A stretch of 64,000 bases of DNA from Acidaminococcus intestini DSM 21505 (GTDB taxonomy: Bacteria; Bacillota; Negativicutes; Acidaminococcales; Acidaminococcaceae): NCBI RefSeq assembly GCF_000425045.1, contig NZ_AULA01000007.1, forward strand, positions 1 through 64,000, given 5' to 3'. Below are positions 45,578-54,676 of this stretch, piece after piece (positions within the stretch are counted from its first letter, which is position 1; the number at the start of each line of letters is the position of its first letter). The notes beneath the pieces are model-generated. The model saw only the letters and a list, made by a program, of their open reading frames with translations, made no database searches and had not been told where the DNA came from. Both the position numbers and the translations under genes were made by a program.

Positions 45578-46040
45578 TTCCCATGCGATTCTCTCCGCGT
45601 CGAGCGCGGACCGTACGTGCTCGAACATGTGGGGGCTGCCAAACAGTCCTGCCCTGATCCGGCCGTGATGGTCGAGCAGCGCGTGGACTTCTCCCGCTGG
45701 GTGCGGCAGGGCTTCGGCACGGCCGATGCGCTCATCATCGCGGACGGGACGCTGCACATCATCGACTTGAAGTATGGATCCGGGATCGAGGTGTCCGCCG
45801 AAGACAACCCGCAGCTCAAATGCTACGGCTTAGGTGCCCTGGACCAGTTCGGCGATCTCTACGACATCGACGAGGTCAGGCTCACCATCTACCAGCCGCG
45901 TCGTCAGAACGTGAGCGAGTGGCGGCTGCCTGCGTCGGACCTGCTCGCTTGGGCGGACACACTGCTGAAGCCTGCGGCGGACCTCACGTGGGACGGCAAG
46001 GGCGACTTCGCCTGCCGCCCGTGTTCTCGAATCGAGGTGA
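45567..46040 (+). pseudogene. DUF2800 phage protein (PD-(D/E)xK-like), internally deleted and truncated
   Basis: ATG 45567 opens with MAASSHAILSASSADR, the normal DUF2800 start. At about 45613 the frame changes, and the text resumes later in the protein (YVLEHVGAAK, MVEQRVDFSRW, GFGTADALIIADGTLHIIDLKYG, QLKCYGLGALD). Roughly 70 codons are missing at the join. The core nuclease-like strand DALIIADG...IIDLK remains. The C-terminus stops at the border with the IS200 fragment near 46040. It is a remnant of a prophage replication or recombination module. Confidence 0.75.
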
Positions 46041-46360
46041 GATCGGTAGGCAAATTTCATATTTCCAAACTTCTGGAAAATCAACAAACTACTTTTGCCT
46101 TTCAGATAGCCTACAAAAGACGAAACGCTAATTTTGGGCGGGATACTTACCAACAGATGTAGATGATCAGGGCAAATTTCACCTTCAAAAATTTCTACGC
46201 CCTTCCATTCACAAAGCTGTCGCTAGATGTCTCTTATTGCTAACCTTTTTTCCTCATAGAAAACTTTTCCACGATACTTTGGTGCAAACACAATATGATA
46301 CTTACAATTCCACTTTGTGTGTGTTAAACTATGAACGACATGACTCTGCCCACTTGGCAT
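46040..46360 (-). pseudogene. IS200/IS605 family transposase TnpA, truncated
   Basis: Begins at ATG 46360 with GGAGGTG and reads MPSGQSHVVHSLTHTKWNCK, then KYHIVFAPKYRGK and PDHLHLLVSIPPKISVSS. The HUH motif (HLHLL) of a Y1 single-strand transposase is visible. An in-frame TAG follows RLAIRDI after about 45 codons. The frame loses similarity near 46040, before the helix with the catalytic tyrosine. It marks the right border of the island. Confidence 0.82.
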
Positions 46361-46454
46361 GGCAGTGCACCTCCTAATCTTTTACTTTGCTTGACTGACA
46401 GGTCGACTGCATTGTACTTCATTAGGAGGTTTTTTATAGCTATAAGCTTTCCGG

Positions 46455-46477
46455 AACCACGCCACTATGGCGTGGTT
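46455..46477. repeat. Hairpin upstream of the tnpA fragment (possible IS200 left-end structure)
   Basis: AACCACGCC pairs with GGCGTGGTT around ACTAT, about 95 bases before the transposase start. IS200-type elements carry an imperfect hairpin of this sort at the left end for single-strand recognition. It could equally be an ordinary terminator. Confidence 0.5.
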
Positions 46478-46670
46478 TTCAAAAAATACAAAAAGACCTT
46501 GCTGGGACTATTACCCATCAAGGTCCACGGAACGATATGGCTTCCACTTCATCAGGATATACCGCGCACCCGTTTCACACTTTTCCAACGACCGTCTGTT
46601 ACCACCGGCATGAATCCCATGAAATGATGCTGCAGCGGGCATCTTCCAGTATGGTTCAAGATGCCCCATA
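46478..46670. other. Unassigned stretch
   Basis: On the minus strand a 52-codon frame (ATG 46669 to TAA 46511; LEPYWKMPAAASFHG, ARYILMKWKPYRSVD) looks protein-like in composition but has no ribosome binding site and no family I can name. It may be a fragment of a decayed gene next to the racemase remnant. Confidence 0.3.
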
Positions 46671-46763
46671 TCAGGCAAGAATCATATCGATAAGCGTGCG
46701 GATTTTGTAATAGATAAGGGTTGATTCAGGACCTGTTCCCCCAATAAGGCCTAATTTCTTCAT
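46671..46763 (-). pseudogene. N-terminal remnant of an aspartate/glutamate racemase family gene
   Basis: A good ribosome binding site and ATG 46763 lead into MKKLGLIGGTGPESTLIYYK, the standard start of Asp/Glu racemase family proteins, which should run to about 230 residues. The frame stops after 30 codons (TGA 46671-46673) and the rest of the gene is absent. It is clearly truncated, probably by the same event that brought the IS fragment. Confidence 0.75.
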
Positions 46764-46825
46764 GTTCTGATTCCTTTTCATTGATATTTGTTAGACGCAT
46801 CAATCATTCATGGAGTAAAAGTAAG

Positions 46826-46896
46826 CAAAAGGGCCCATGGGATGCCTGCTTTTTAGATGATAGCCAGTCCAAGGCAATCATAGGGCCCCTTTTTTC
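46826..46896 (-). terminator. Terminator of the flavodoxin-nitroreductase run
   Basis: On the minus strand AAAAGGGGCCC directly after the flavodoxin stop pairs with GGGCCCTTTTGC about 45 bases on. The stem is good but the loop is long. Confidence 0.55.
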
Positions 46897-47526
46897 TCAA
46901 TGAAGGGACAGATCCAGTTCCTTGATCCATTTTTTAAGGTCTTCTTCACTTACCGTCTTTTCAAATCGTCTGCCTTTCTTCCATTTGGCACCAGGAATCA
47001 GGGAGGCAAGGTTTTCCTCACTTTTTTCGATACCACTGGAACCGCTTGTGCAGAAGGGAATGATGGTCTTTCCTGTAAAGTCGAGACTTTCACTGAAAGT
47101 ATCGATGCTGCGCGGCTCAATCCCCCACCAAATTGGATACCCTAGGAAAATGACTTTCACATCTTGGAAATGCTCAGGCGTTCCCCGCAGTTTAGGTCTG
47201 GCGGAGGCATCGTTTTGTTCCCGATTGGCCCGACTGTCCTTGACATTGTAGTCAAGGTCATCTTTGCTGTAGGGAATTTCCGGCGTAATTTCGTAAAGGG
47301 TGCCGCCCGTTAGGGCCGCAATTTTTTGGGCCACGGTCCGCGTATTTCCCGTCTGGGAAAAATAGGCAACAAGAACGTCCGGACGCCCTTTGGGTGAAGC
47401 TGCCTGCTCTGCGCCTGCCTTCTTGGAGGCCGCCTTTTCTTCGCCGCCGGCTGAAGCACAGCCGCCCATGTAGGCCAGAATAAAGCCCATTAAGAGGATG
47501 CCTGCTAGTTTCATGATTCGGTTCAT
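46897..47526 (-). CDS. Flavodoxin-like lipoprotein
   Basis: A 209-residue protein with a lipoprotein signal: a hydrophobic stretch of about residues 5-20 and a lipobox ending MGGC (Cys23). An Ala/Lys-rich linker follows, then a flavodoxin-like FMN domain (VLVAYFSQTGNTRTVAQKIA, FLGYPIWWGIEP, FCTSGSSGI). It is expected to sit on the outer face of the inner membrane or in the outer membrane as an electron carrier or reductase. It lies 16 bases after a cytosolic flavodoxin paralogue and a nitroreductase gene. Exported flavodoxins of this kind have no firm role. Confidence 0.88.
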   Translation of the reverse strand: MNRIMKLAGILLMGFILAYMGGCASAGGEEKAASKKAGAEQAASPKGRPDVLVAYFSQTGNTRTVAQKIAALTGGTLYEITPEIPYSKDDLDYNVKDSRANREQNDASARPKLRGTPEHFQDVKVIFLGYPIWWGIEPRSIDTFSESLDFTGKTIIPFCTSGSSGIEKSEENLASLIPGAKWKKGRRFEKTVSEEDLKKWIKELDLSLH

Positions 47527-47542
47527 GATGATCCGTCCTTTC

Positions 47543-48022
47543 TTATACAGAAGCTGCCAGAAGCTTTTTCAGTGTGCCCTCACCGACACGGCCATTAAGG
47601 ATCCGTCCTTCCATAAGGTCTGCATGCGGCCCTGCGGCAGGCTTCAACTTTTCCAACGTCTTTCCAAAACCACTGCCGCCGCTTGTGGCAAATAGGATGA
47701 TTTTCTTATCGCTGAAATCGTACGCCTTGAGGAAACTCGTGATGATTTTTGGAGCTTCATACCACCAAATCGGGAAACCCAAAAAAATGACATCATAGGA
47801 CGCGGGCGCAGCATTGTGGTCCAAAAGTTCCGGTAAAGGCGCCCCGGCCTTTTTTTCCAAAGATGACCGTGAACGAGGATCCATCCAGTCAAGGTCCTTG
47901 GCCGTGTAGGGCACTTTGGGGCGGATTTCGTAAAGATCCGCGTCAGCAGCCTCAGCAAGGGCTTTGGCAGCCTTTCGTGTCGTTCCAGTTGCACTGAAAT
48001 AGGCAACGAGGATTTTTTTCAT
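47543..48022 (-). CDS. Flavodoxin family protein
   Basis: A 159-residue cytosolic flavodoxin-like protein that should bind FMN and carry electrons or reduce quinones. The phosphate loop is SATGTTRKAA near the N-terminus; FLGFPIWWYEAP and FATSGGSGFGKT are the other flavin-contact loops. The ATG at 48022 follows GGAAGGTG; the GTG at 48043 would overlap the upstream stop and is not preferred. It is a paralogue of the lipoprotein flavodoxin next door and follows a nitroreductase gene in the same transcript. Confidence 0.9.
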   Translation of the reverse strand: MKKILVAYFSATGTTRKAAKALAEAADADLYEIRPKVPYTAKDLDWMDPRSRSSLEKKAGAPLPELLDHNAAPASYDVIFLGFPIWWYEAPKIITSFLKAYDFSDKKIILFATSGGSGFGKTLEKLKPAAGPHADLMEGRILNGRVGEGTLKKLLAASV

Positions 48023-48039
48023 GGAAAGCACCTTCCTTC

Positions 48040-48552
48040 TCACAAAACCCTAACAGTTTCTACAAGAGGTTTTCTTGATGTATGATTCAAAAGAGGTCCG
48101 CCGCCTTCCCCTCTATAGCCTAAATCAAGAAGGAGCACAAGGTCTTCGTTTTCCGGAAGGGTCAAGGCCTTTTTGAGTTTTTCTGGATCAAAGAAATTGA
48201 CCCAGCAGCTGTCGACTCCCACATTTTTTGCCGCAAGCATCATATGGACGCCCACAATCGAGGCATCTTCGGCCCCGGAATCGCGGGTATCTCCCGGATA
48301 ATGGAAGACACTGTTCCGATCATAGGCTACGGCAAGGACAACAGGAGCCCCATAACGGCAAGGCGTTATGCTGTCAAGGGCCGCAAGGGCCTTGGGGGAA
48401 GTAAGGACGTAAACGCGCTGAGCCTGGGCATTTTTTGCCGTTGGGGCTAGGCGCCCCGCCTCAAGGATGGCTGTAAGGACACTCTCATCGATGGGACGGC
48501 CATCAAACTTTTTGCAGGAATATCGCTCTTTTATGAGATTCAAGAATTCCAT
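48040..48552 (-). CDS. Nitroreductase family protein
   Basis: A 170-residue FMN-dependent nitroreductase-fold protein. The N-terminal KERYSCKKFDGRPI carries the FMN-phosphate binding Arg and Ser/Cys. RLAPTAKNAQAQRVYVL and the C-terminal DLGYRGEGG are family blocks. It is the short, single-domain type. It reduces quinones, nitro compounds or flavins with NAD(P)H. It is the first gene of a three-gene redox run with two flavodoxins. AAAGGAG precedes the ATG at 11 bases. Confidence 0.92.
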   Translation of the reverse strand: MEFLNLIKERYSCKKFDGRPIDESVLTAILEAGRLAPTAKNAQAQRVYVLTSPKALAALDSITPCRYGAPVVLAVAYDRNSVFHYPGDTRDSGAEDASIVGVHMMLAAKNVGVDSCWVNFFDPEKLKKALTLPENEDLVLLLDLGYRGEGGGPLLNHTSRKPLVETVRVL

Positions 48553-48675
48553 GGCTATCGCACTCCTTTGGAATCAATCCTGACGCACTGTTAGCAAATA
48601 CAGTATGTCACGCTTTTTAGGCAGGGTCAAGATGCCGCGCCATACCTTTTGAGCTCAGTCTTTCATGCTCAAAAC

Positions 48676-48713
48676 GCAAAAAAAATCACCCTGCCAAAGA
48701 GGCAGGGTGATTT
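48676..48713 (-). terminator. Autotransporter terminator
   Basis: AAATCACCCTGCC pairs with GGCAGGGTGATTT with a 5-nt loop and a run of T on the minus strand, directly after the autotransporter stop. Confidence 0.92.
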
Positions 48714-48718
48714 CTTGA

Positions 48719-51700
48719 TCAAAAGCTCCAGCGCAGTCCCACATCCCAGCTCCAGTTCTCATCGTAGCTGGAACCATCGCCCCGTTCAAGGTCGAAATAG
48801 GCCTGCAGACCGTCATTGATCTTATAGGCGCCGCCCAATCCATAGGAGAACCAGGTATCGCCATAATCTTCATGGACGCGCAGCCGGTCCGTATCCACGG
48901 ACATGACCGTCACATGGTTGCCGCCAAAGTCATGGTACCAGTTGGCTTTTGCATAGACCGCAAAACGCGGACTTTCATACCCAGCCCGGGCTCCAATCCG
49001 TCCCAGGGCGGTGTTCAGGCTTTCGCCTTCCACGTGCACCCCGTTCGAATCGGTGAAGGCATCATTCCGGAAGTGTCCCAGGACAACCTGGGCCTGCGGC
49101 TCCACAAACCAGCCCTTTTCGTCCTTTTTCTTGTAGCCATATTCGGCCCCGAAGGAAAAGCCCGTACTGTTCGACTGACCGTCAATGAATCGGCCAAGAC
49201 CGGTATAACCAAATTCATTTTCATACCGTGACCCTTTGAGGCTGAGGTCAAGGTACTGCCCGTTTTTCCAGACTTGCGTATCGTAAAGGCCTAGGGTATA
49301 GCCCTTGAGGTCCCCTTTCCCCGACACGTAGGTTGCATCGCCATCAAGGTAGGCAAAGCCCACACCGATGACGTGCTCCTTCGTGTCCGTCTTCTTATGG
49401 AGCCAGTCGTAGCCCACTTCGTACTCATTATACTTGGAGTCAACAAGAAAATCGCTCTCGCGGCTGAATTTCTTGCCCTTGCCCCGAGCCCAGATCCCGT
49501 TATCCGTATTGTCCGTAAGGGACCCATCCGCTTCGCCCATGCGGCGGAAGAGCGTATCCATGTCGCTTCTCCAAAGAAGGTAGTTGCCTCCCGTAATGCC
49601 GCCAAGGTTCCGGACCACCGTCGTGTGGTGCCCTTCGTCATTTGTCGGAGCCTTCGTAAAGCCTTTGAGGTACCAATCGGTGCTGTAGCCATCGGTTACG
49701 TTATCTGTCTTACTGTCCAGCTTCAGGTCGTAGTAGTGGAGAGCCGCTTCCGTCTCTGCGTCGCTCACAAAGGCGCCTTCTTCATCCCCTACGCTGGCCA
49801 ATACGGTGCCCAGAGCCCCTTCCCAGGTATTGGACGTGCTGCGAAGATGCAGGGCCGTCGTTCCCGTATGGCTTCCCGTGACATAGAGATGGTCGTTGCC
49901 CGTATTGGTCGACCCATCAGCGTCAAGATAGAGCGTTGCGCCGTCACCAGCAAAGGAACCTGCCGTCAGCGTCTCACCCAGCGTGCCGTCCATGAGGCTA
50001 ATAGCCCCCCCTCCGCGTTCAGGGTACTGACGGTAGAAGAATCTGTCAGGTTCCACGTAGCACCGCTGCTAAGGGTAAGTGTCATCGTATCGGCATCGTC
50101 TGTCGTCTTACCTGTAAAGGTATGGCTGACAGTTGCCGCAAGAGTACCGCTATCGGAAGTCGTAAGGTCACCCGTAAGGGAGCCTGTAGTTAAGGTCAAA
50201 TTGCCGCTTTCCGCAGCCGAAGCATCTCCCACGGCAGCACCTGAAACCGTTGCCGTAAGGGTGCTGCCGGAACCTGTGGAAGTCAGGTTGCCCTCAGCAG
50301 CTCCTGCCCTAAGGCTTAGCGTACCAGCATCACTAGCCACAGCATCTCCCGTATAAGTTCCGGAGAGCGTCGCCGTAACAACGCCTTTATCCGTGGCCGT
50401 AAGGTCACCTGTAAGGGTCTTTGTCACCCCGGCGCTGCCAATCGTAAGTGCAGCCCCATTTCCCGTAGCAACAGCGCCGTTCTGCAAGGTAATCGCCGAG
50501 CCATCAAGGGATACTTCTGTATCGGTCCCATCCACTAATGAAACAGAAGCAACCGTACCAGCAAGGGTAAGGGACTCGGTCCTGCTGCTTCCTAGGGCAA
50601 TGGCACTTCCATAGAGTGCTGAAATTGGATACGGAGACACTTCTAGAATAGGCGTATCTCTCGTCAACAAAATTGTTGTTCCATCTACTACGAGGGAAGA
50701 TCCTATCCCATATGTGCTCACAATTCCACTGAACGTCACCGTATCTCCCGTGACAGTCGTCAAGTTGCTTTTTTGGTGGTTTCGTGTTGTCTGCATAAGC
50801 AGCGCAGTATTTATGACGACTGATTCGGTATTCTCATCGCCAATGGTAACGGTTCCGCCATAATCGTGATAAATCGCAAAATGCTGATCATCATTTAGTC
50901 CAATGACAATCTCATTTCCCTTTAGGGTGAGGTCAGCATCCTGCACATCAATATCAGCCCCAACATCACCCCCAATGGTAACAGTTGCTGTAGTATCGTC
51001 ACCAATCGTGACAATACTTCCATCGTATATATCAATAGATGGACTACTGTACAACATTCCGTCTAAATAGTAGCTTCTATTGCCAATCGTGATGTCATTG
51101 CCGAGTATCGTTGTCTTTGTATTGACAGAATCAAAAAGAGTATCCACATAGACAGATTCTGTGCTTTTAGAACCAATCGTCAAGGCCCCACCCCTATAGG
51201 TACCGATGCGAGATTGTACAGCGATGGAAGATCCCAAAAGCTTCGTGCTAGCGTCACTGCCTACAGTCTGGATTGGGCCGTTTACGATTAAGGAATCCGT
51301 ACTGCCGAACCAATCACTAAGCTGCCGCCTTCATATTCAGTATCAAAGGTTTCTCCTGTTAATTTACCATTATGAATACCGTCTTCTGCCGTGACGGAAA
51401 TGGTCTTTCCATAAAGCTCCAGCTTGGAGGCACCCCCACTAACAACAATGGACGAATCATCGCTGCTATTTTCCACATCGATTGCAAGGGACGTTGTACT
51501 ATCGCTGCCGATTCGAACGGAAGCTCCCTCTTCCACATGAATCCCCCGCGTTTCGAGGTCATAATTATAAGTGACGCCATCTTCTCCAACTGTATTATGG
51601 GTCAGGGAAATCGTGGAACCATCGACAGTGATGCTGCTGCCGGAATCAACAGCTCCAATCGGGCCTTTTATGGTAACCGTACCCGATGCATTTACAGCAA

Positions 51701-52304
51701 GGCTGCTGCCACCGTCCGCATAGAGCGTGTGATCCTCATCTCCCCCGCTTCCCGAATCAGCAGAAGGATTTGGGCTATAGTTCAAGGTCACATCGCCTGC
51801 AGTTAGGGTAACGGAAGACGCCGCACCGTTATCTCCATCCGTTGACAGCACTTCTCCCGTTGTCGTAAGGGAAGTTGTATTTGCAGTCCCTATGGTAATG
51901 GTCGCTCCGTTGGCTGCTGTTACCGCTGCATAATCGTCCCCCTTATTGATGGTGATTTCTTTTGCATAAAGATTCACCGTACTCTTGTCCTCGGCAAGGA
52001 TTTCCCCATTTGCCGTCAACCTGTCATAAGGTAAAGAGCTTGACCCAATCGTCACGACAGATCCTCCGCTGGCGTCGATGGCTCCCTCACCATCGGCGGT
52101 TCCTGATGGGGTAAAAGTAATCGTACCGCTCCCTGTCACGGTGACCTTAGCCTTATTTGTTGCATAAAGTTCGTCCAGTGTTTCATTGGACGAAGTCACG
52201 TCCGATGTTCCGCCATGATAGGAACTTGCAAAAGCTTCTCCCGACGCTAACGCGAAGAGGACAGCCGCCGATAAAAGTACTTTTTTCTTATGGGATAAAT
52301 ACAT
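48719..52304 (-). pseudogene. Autotransporter (type V secretion), split by two frameshifts; possibly phase-variable
   Basis: Three overlapping frames together encode about 1190 residues. They comprise a signal peptide (HKKKVLLSAAVLFALASGEAFA), a long Ser/Thr/Gly-rich beta-helix passenger with repeated GSxSTxSLxI-type strands, and a C-terminal beta-barrel of about 280 residues ending in Trp-Ser-Phe, the expected BAM signal. Frame change 1 is near 51304, where one base is missing. Frame change 2 is at a run of seven G (50005-50011 as C), where eight G would restore the frame. ATG 52304 is chosen from three successive ATGs for its spacing to AAGGAGG. It is either a switchable surface protein in the off state, or decayed or mis-sequenced. 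Confidence 0.85.
50005..50011 (-). repeat. G7 homopolymer at the passenger/barrel frame junction
   Basis: Seven consecutive G on the coding (minus) strand. The stalk frame enters with AEGG and the barrel frame leaves with GAISLMDGTLGE. Adding one G (or removing two) joins them. Such tracts are typical sites of slipped-strand phase variation. Confidence 0.7.
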
Positions 52305-52644
52305 CATCATTCCTCCTTGAATGTTTCTGCCAAAGTGAGAAAAAATATGTCCTCAAATCAATGCCATAGGGCGTCATGCCATCTGTTGTCATACTGTGCC
52401 CATGTCCCCCAAGGAAAAAGGGGACCGAATGAAAATGGGGTTTTGCGCACCACCTTTCCAACTCATATCTGTTTCTACAGGAAAAAGCCTTTTTTACCAA
52501 AAAACCAGAAAAAATGCCTGCTCCTCTTCCGGACATCCCAAAGAACGATTCCATAAGAAGACATGGCAAGTTTGATTCGTTATAAATTATTTGATCTATC
52601 TTTCTATTCTTCCCATTCATTCCTATATTTAGCATTATTTTATC

Positions 52645-52734
52645 AGATAATGATTATTTTTCCCTATTGAAAATAAGATTTCTTTGTAAACAAGATGACT
52701 TTTTTTAATTTATGTAACAATTGTTACATAAATT
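52645..52734 (-). promoter_or_regulatory. Autotransporter upstream region: Fur-box-like site and 28-bp palindrome
   Basis: AGATAATGATTATTT (52645-52659) matches the 7-1-7 Fur box at 12 of 14 positions. Further upstream is a perfect 28-bp palindrome centred at 52720/52721 with core TGTAACAATTGTTACA (52713-52728). The whole stretch 52560-52740 is AT-rich. The gene-free interval 52311-52794 otherwise shows no feature. Confidence 0.45.
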
Positions 52735-52794
52735 GCGATTTTTAGTTCCTAAAAGGATGATTTCCTAGCCACAGCAAATATAGGCGAAGGGGAC

Positions 52795-52925
52795 AGAAAC
52801 TCCAGCGCAGTCCCACATCCTGGCTCCATTTCTCATCGTAGTTGGAACCGTGCCTCTTTCAAGGTCGAAATAGGCCTGTAGGATGCATTTTACCTCATAG
52901 GGGCCGCCCAGCCCACATAATAAAA
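52795..52925 (-). pseudogene. Remnant of a second autotransporter barrel
   Basis: This stretch is a degraded copy of the last 40 codons of the autotransporter barrel at 48719-48842, sharing long identical words such as AAGGTCGAAATAGGCCTG and CCAGCGCAGTCCCACATC. It has a frameshift and its stop codon is lost. It suggests that two autotransporter genes once stood in tandem here, one reduced to its 3' end by recombination. Confidence 0.8.
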
Positions 52926-52960
52926 ACAGCCTCTCCCGATTCGAAGGGAAAAGGCTGTCG
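52923..52960 (-). terminator. Terminator of the nucleosidase gene
   Basis: On the minus strand ACAGCCTTTTCCC pairs with GGGAGAGGCTGT, followed by TTTTTATT, about 20 bases after the stop. Confidence 0.85.
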
Positions 52961-52976
52961 ATTAGGTAACCATTGA

Positions 52977-53720
52977 TTACATGAGAAAATTCTTCAATAA
53001 GCGATATAACGCCTCACAAACGGAGGGGTCAAAGGATAGGCCCCGTTCGTTATTATTGGAGATGATGCGGACAAACGCGCAGGGAACACGGAAACGTTTA
53101 GCAGTCATCCAAACTGCAGCGGCTTCCATTTCCTCGCAGAGGGCCCCCGTTTTTTCCCGTATGCGCCTGATCTGTTCAGACGCCTCGTTCCATTGATCAC
53201 TTGAGGCGATGATGCCCGTGCGGTAGGAAGCGCCGCTTTTTTTGAGAAAAGCCTCCAGTATATATCGGAGCCTTTCATCCGTCTCAAGAAGCGGCGGCAC
53301 ATCGGGGAAGTCCATGGCAGCCACGGACTCGTGTTCAAGGCTGCCAAGCTCCATGAAACGCAGGCCATCACGCCCCAGATAGCGGGCGTTGGCATTATAA
53401 AGGGCACTTGCCAGCACCACGTCACCTACAGCAAGGTCGCCGTAACCGCCGGCCGTACCTTGGTTCACGATAAGGGAGGGCTGATAAAGAGCGCAGGCAA
53501 GAGCCGTTGCTGCACCAGCCGCGGCCGTGCCGATGCCGGTCTGCGAAATGATCAGGGGACGCGTGCCAAAGGTTCCTCGCCAAAAGAAAAAATCCCCATA
53601 CACTTCAAGTTCAGCCCCTTTGAGGCGCTTGATGAAAGGAGCCACTTCCATTTCCATGGCGCCTTGGAGGACGATAGGTCCCTTCCCTTCTCCCAAAGAT
53701 GTAAGCCTGGCATCAGACAT
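52977..53720 (-). CDS. MTA/SAH nucleosidase-like phosphorylase family protein
   Basis: A 247-residue protein of the PNP/UDP family, related to 5'-methylthioadenosine/S-adenosylhomocysteine nucleosidase. Substrate-binding blocks are visible: GAMEMEVAPFIKRL at the start (Glu of the base site), SQTGIGTAAAGAATALA, VNQGTAGG, SSDQWN and CEEMEAAAVW near the end. It would cleave MTA or SAH to adenine plus thioribose or S-ribosylhomocysteine. It starts 3 bases after the SIMPL gene stop, so they are coupled. Another nucleoside substrate is possible. Confidence 0.88.
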   Translation of the reverse strand: MSDARLTSLGEGKGPIVLQGAMEMEVAPFIKRLKGAELEVYGDFFFWRGTFGTRPLIISQTGIGTAAAGAATALACALYQPSLIVNQGTAGGYGDLAVGDVVLASALYNANARYLGRDGLRFMELGSLEHESVAAMDFPDVPPLLETDERLRYILEAFLKKSGASYRTGIIASSDQWNEASEQIRRIREKTGALCEEMEAAAVWMTAKRFRVPCAFVRIISNNNERGLSFDPSVCEALYRLLKNFLM

Positions 53721-53723
53721 GGG

Positions 53724-54446
53724 TTACTCCAAGGTCATGGCAAAGACCGTATTGACCGTAACGCTCACTTCATAAGGTTGGGGCGCAATGTTCGTTTCCG
53801 GTGCGGTGCTGTCGCTTGCAGTTTTTGCCATCATGAGAAGACGGGGAGAAGCGCCGAGGGTAAAGTTCGATTCACTGACACTGGCCTGACGCAGGACGCC
53901 AAGTCCCCGTCCACCCGCATTGGCAATGGTCTGGGCACTCTGGCGGGCATTTGTGACCGCTTCCGTCATGAGCTGACGGCGATAGACGGACTCATTCTGG
54001 AGACCATAGGAAAGGGATTCCACCCGGTTCACACCAGTTGAAAGCACACCGTCAACAACGGTTCCCAAGTCATTAAGATTCTTGACCTTGGCAGACCAAG
54101 AGGAATAGAGGCGATAGCCCGTCAGTTTCTGGCGTCCATTTTTTTCATAGGTATAAGTCGGTGCAACGGTGTAGCGCGTCGTTGCCCTATCAGCACTGGA
54201 AATCCCCAGGGCCGTAAGTTTGGCTAGGACCTTTGTTGACATTTGAGCGCCGCTGGCGCGGACGGCTTCAACCGTATCTCCCGTAGTTTCATAGGAAAAC
54301 GTGACCGTTGCCATATCGGGTGCCACCATTTTGCGGGCCGTTCCCGTCACGGCAACCGTATCAAGAGGCTGCTCGGCATGAACCGTGGGAAGGCCAGTAC
54401 TGAAAACACAGAGAAGAAGTGCGGCAGATGCTAAGAATTTTTTCAC
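53724..54446 (-). CDS. SIMPL (DUF541) domain exported protein
   Basis: A 240-residue protein with a clear Sec signal peptide (MKKFLASAALLLCVFSTGLPTVHA, cleaved about residue 24) and a SIMPL/DUF541 domain (VAVTGTARKMVAPDMATVTF, SYGLQNES, ARQSAQTIANAGGRGLG). SIMPL proteins are periplasmic or surface proteins, often linked to oxidative stress, without a defined activity. It starts at GTG with GAGGTG 7 bases before it. It is co-transcribed with the nucleosidase gene. Confidence 0.9.
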   Translation of the reverse strand: MKKFLASAALLLCVFSTGLPTVHAEQPLDTVAVTGTARKMVAPDMATVTFSYETTGDTVEAVRASGAQMSTKVLAKLTALGISSADRATTRYTVAPTYTYEKNGRQKLTGYRLYSSWSAKVKNLNDLGTVVDGVLSTGVNRVESLSYGLQNESVYRRQLMTEAVTNARQSAQTIANAGGRGLGVLRQASVSESNFTLGASPRLLMMAKTASDSTAPETNIAPQPYEVSVTVNTVFAMTLE

Positions 54447-54606
54447 TTTGATTCACCTCATTACATTTGATGGCCTTATTATACCATGAGGGAGTGAAAA
54501 GAGGGTGAACTCTTTAACCAACGTGGTTGAAACAAAAGGGCAAAATTCCTGAGCATGGATTTTTCCTTTTGAATCTCTTGGGATCTGCCAGCTTTTTCCA
54601 AAAAGC

Positions 54607-54650
54607 AAAAGCCCCCACAAACGATTCCATATCGTTCATAGGGGCGTTTT
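54607..54650 (-). terminator. Terminator of the Rrf2 gene
   Basis: On the minus strand AACGCCCC pairs with GGGGGCTTTT around an inner AACGA/TCGTT stem, followed by TTTTTGG. Confidence 0.75.
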
Positions 54651-54676
54651 GACGGATTCAATTCGATTGCCTTGGA

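Larger units (their letters stand above)
33540..46040. mobile_element. GC-rich genomic island carrying a defence operon
   Basis: From about 33540 the sequence becomes clearly richer in G and C with different codon use (CGC, GAC, AAG, GCC), and returns to host composition near 46040. It carries a restriction/helicase operon, decayed pieces of another conflict system, two prophage gene remnants and, at the right border, a truncated IS200-type transposase. No integrase, tRNA target or flanking direct repeats were seen, so the mode of entry is unknown. The donor may be an actinobacterium of the same gut habitat (inference from composition only). Confidence 0.75.

Noticed and set aside
46331-46627. 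98-codon plus-strand frame
   Set aside because: It crosses the tnpA start and the IS-type hairpin and has no family resemblance. Judged non-coding.
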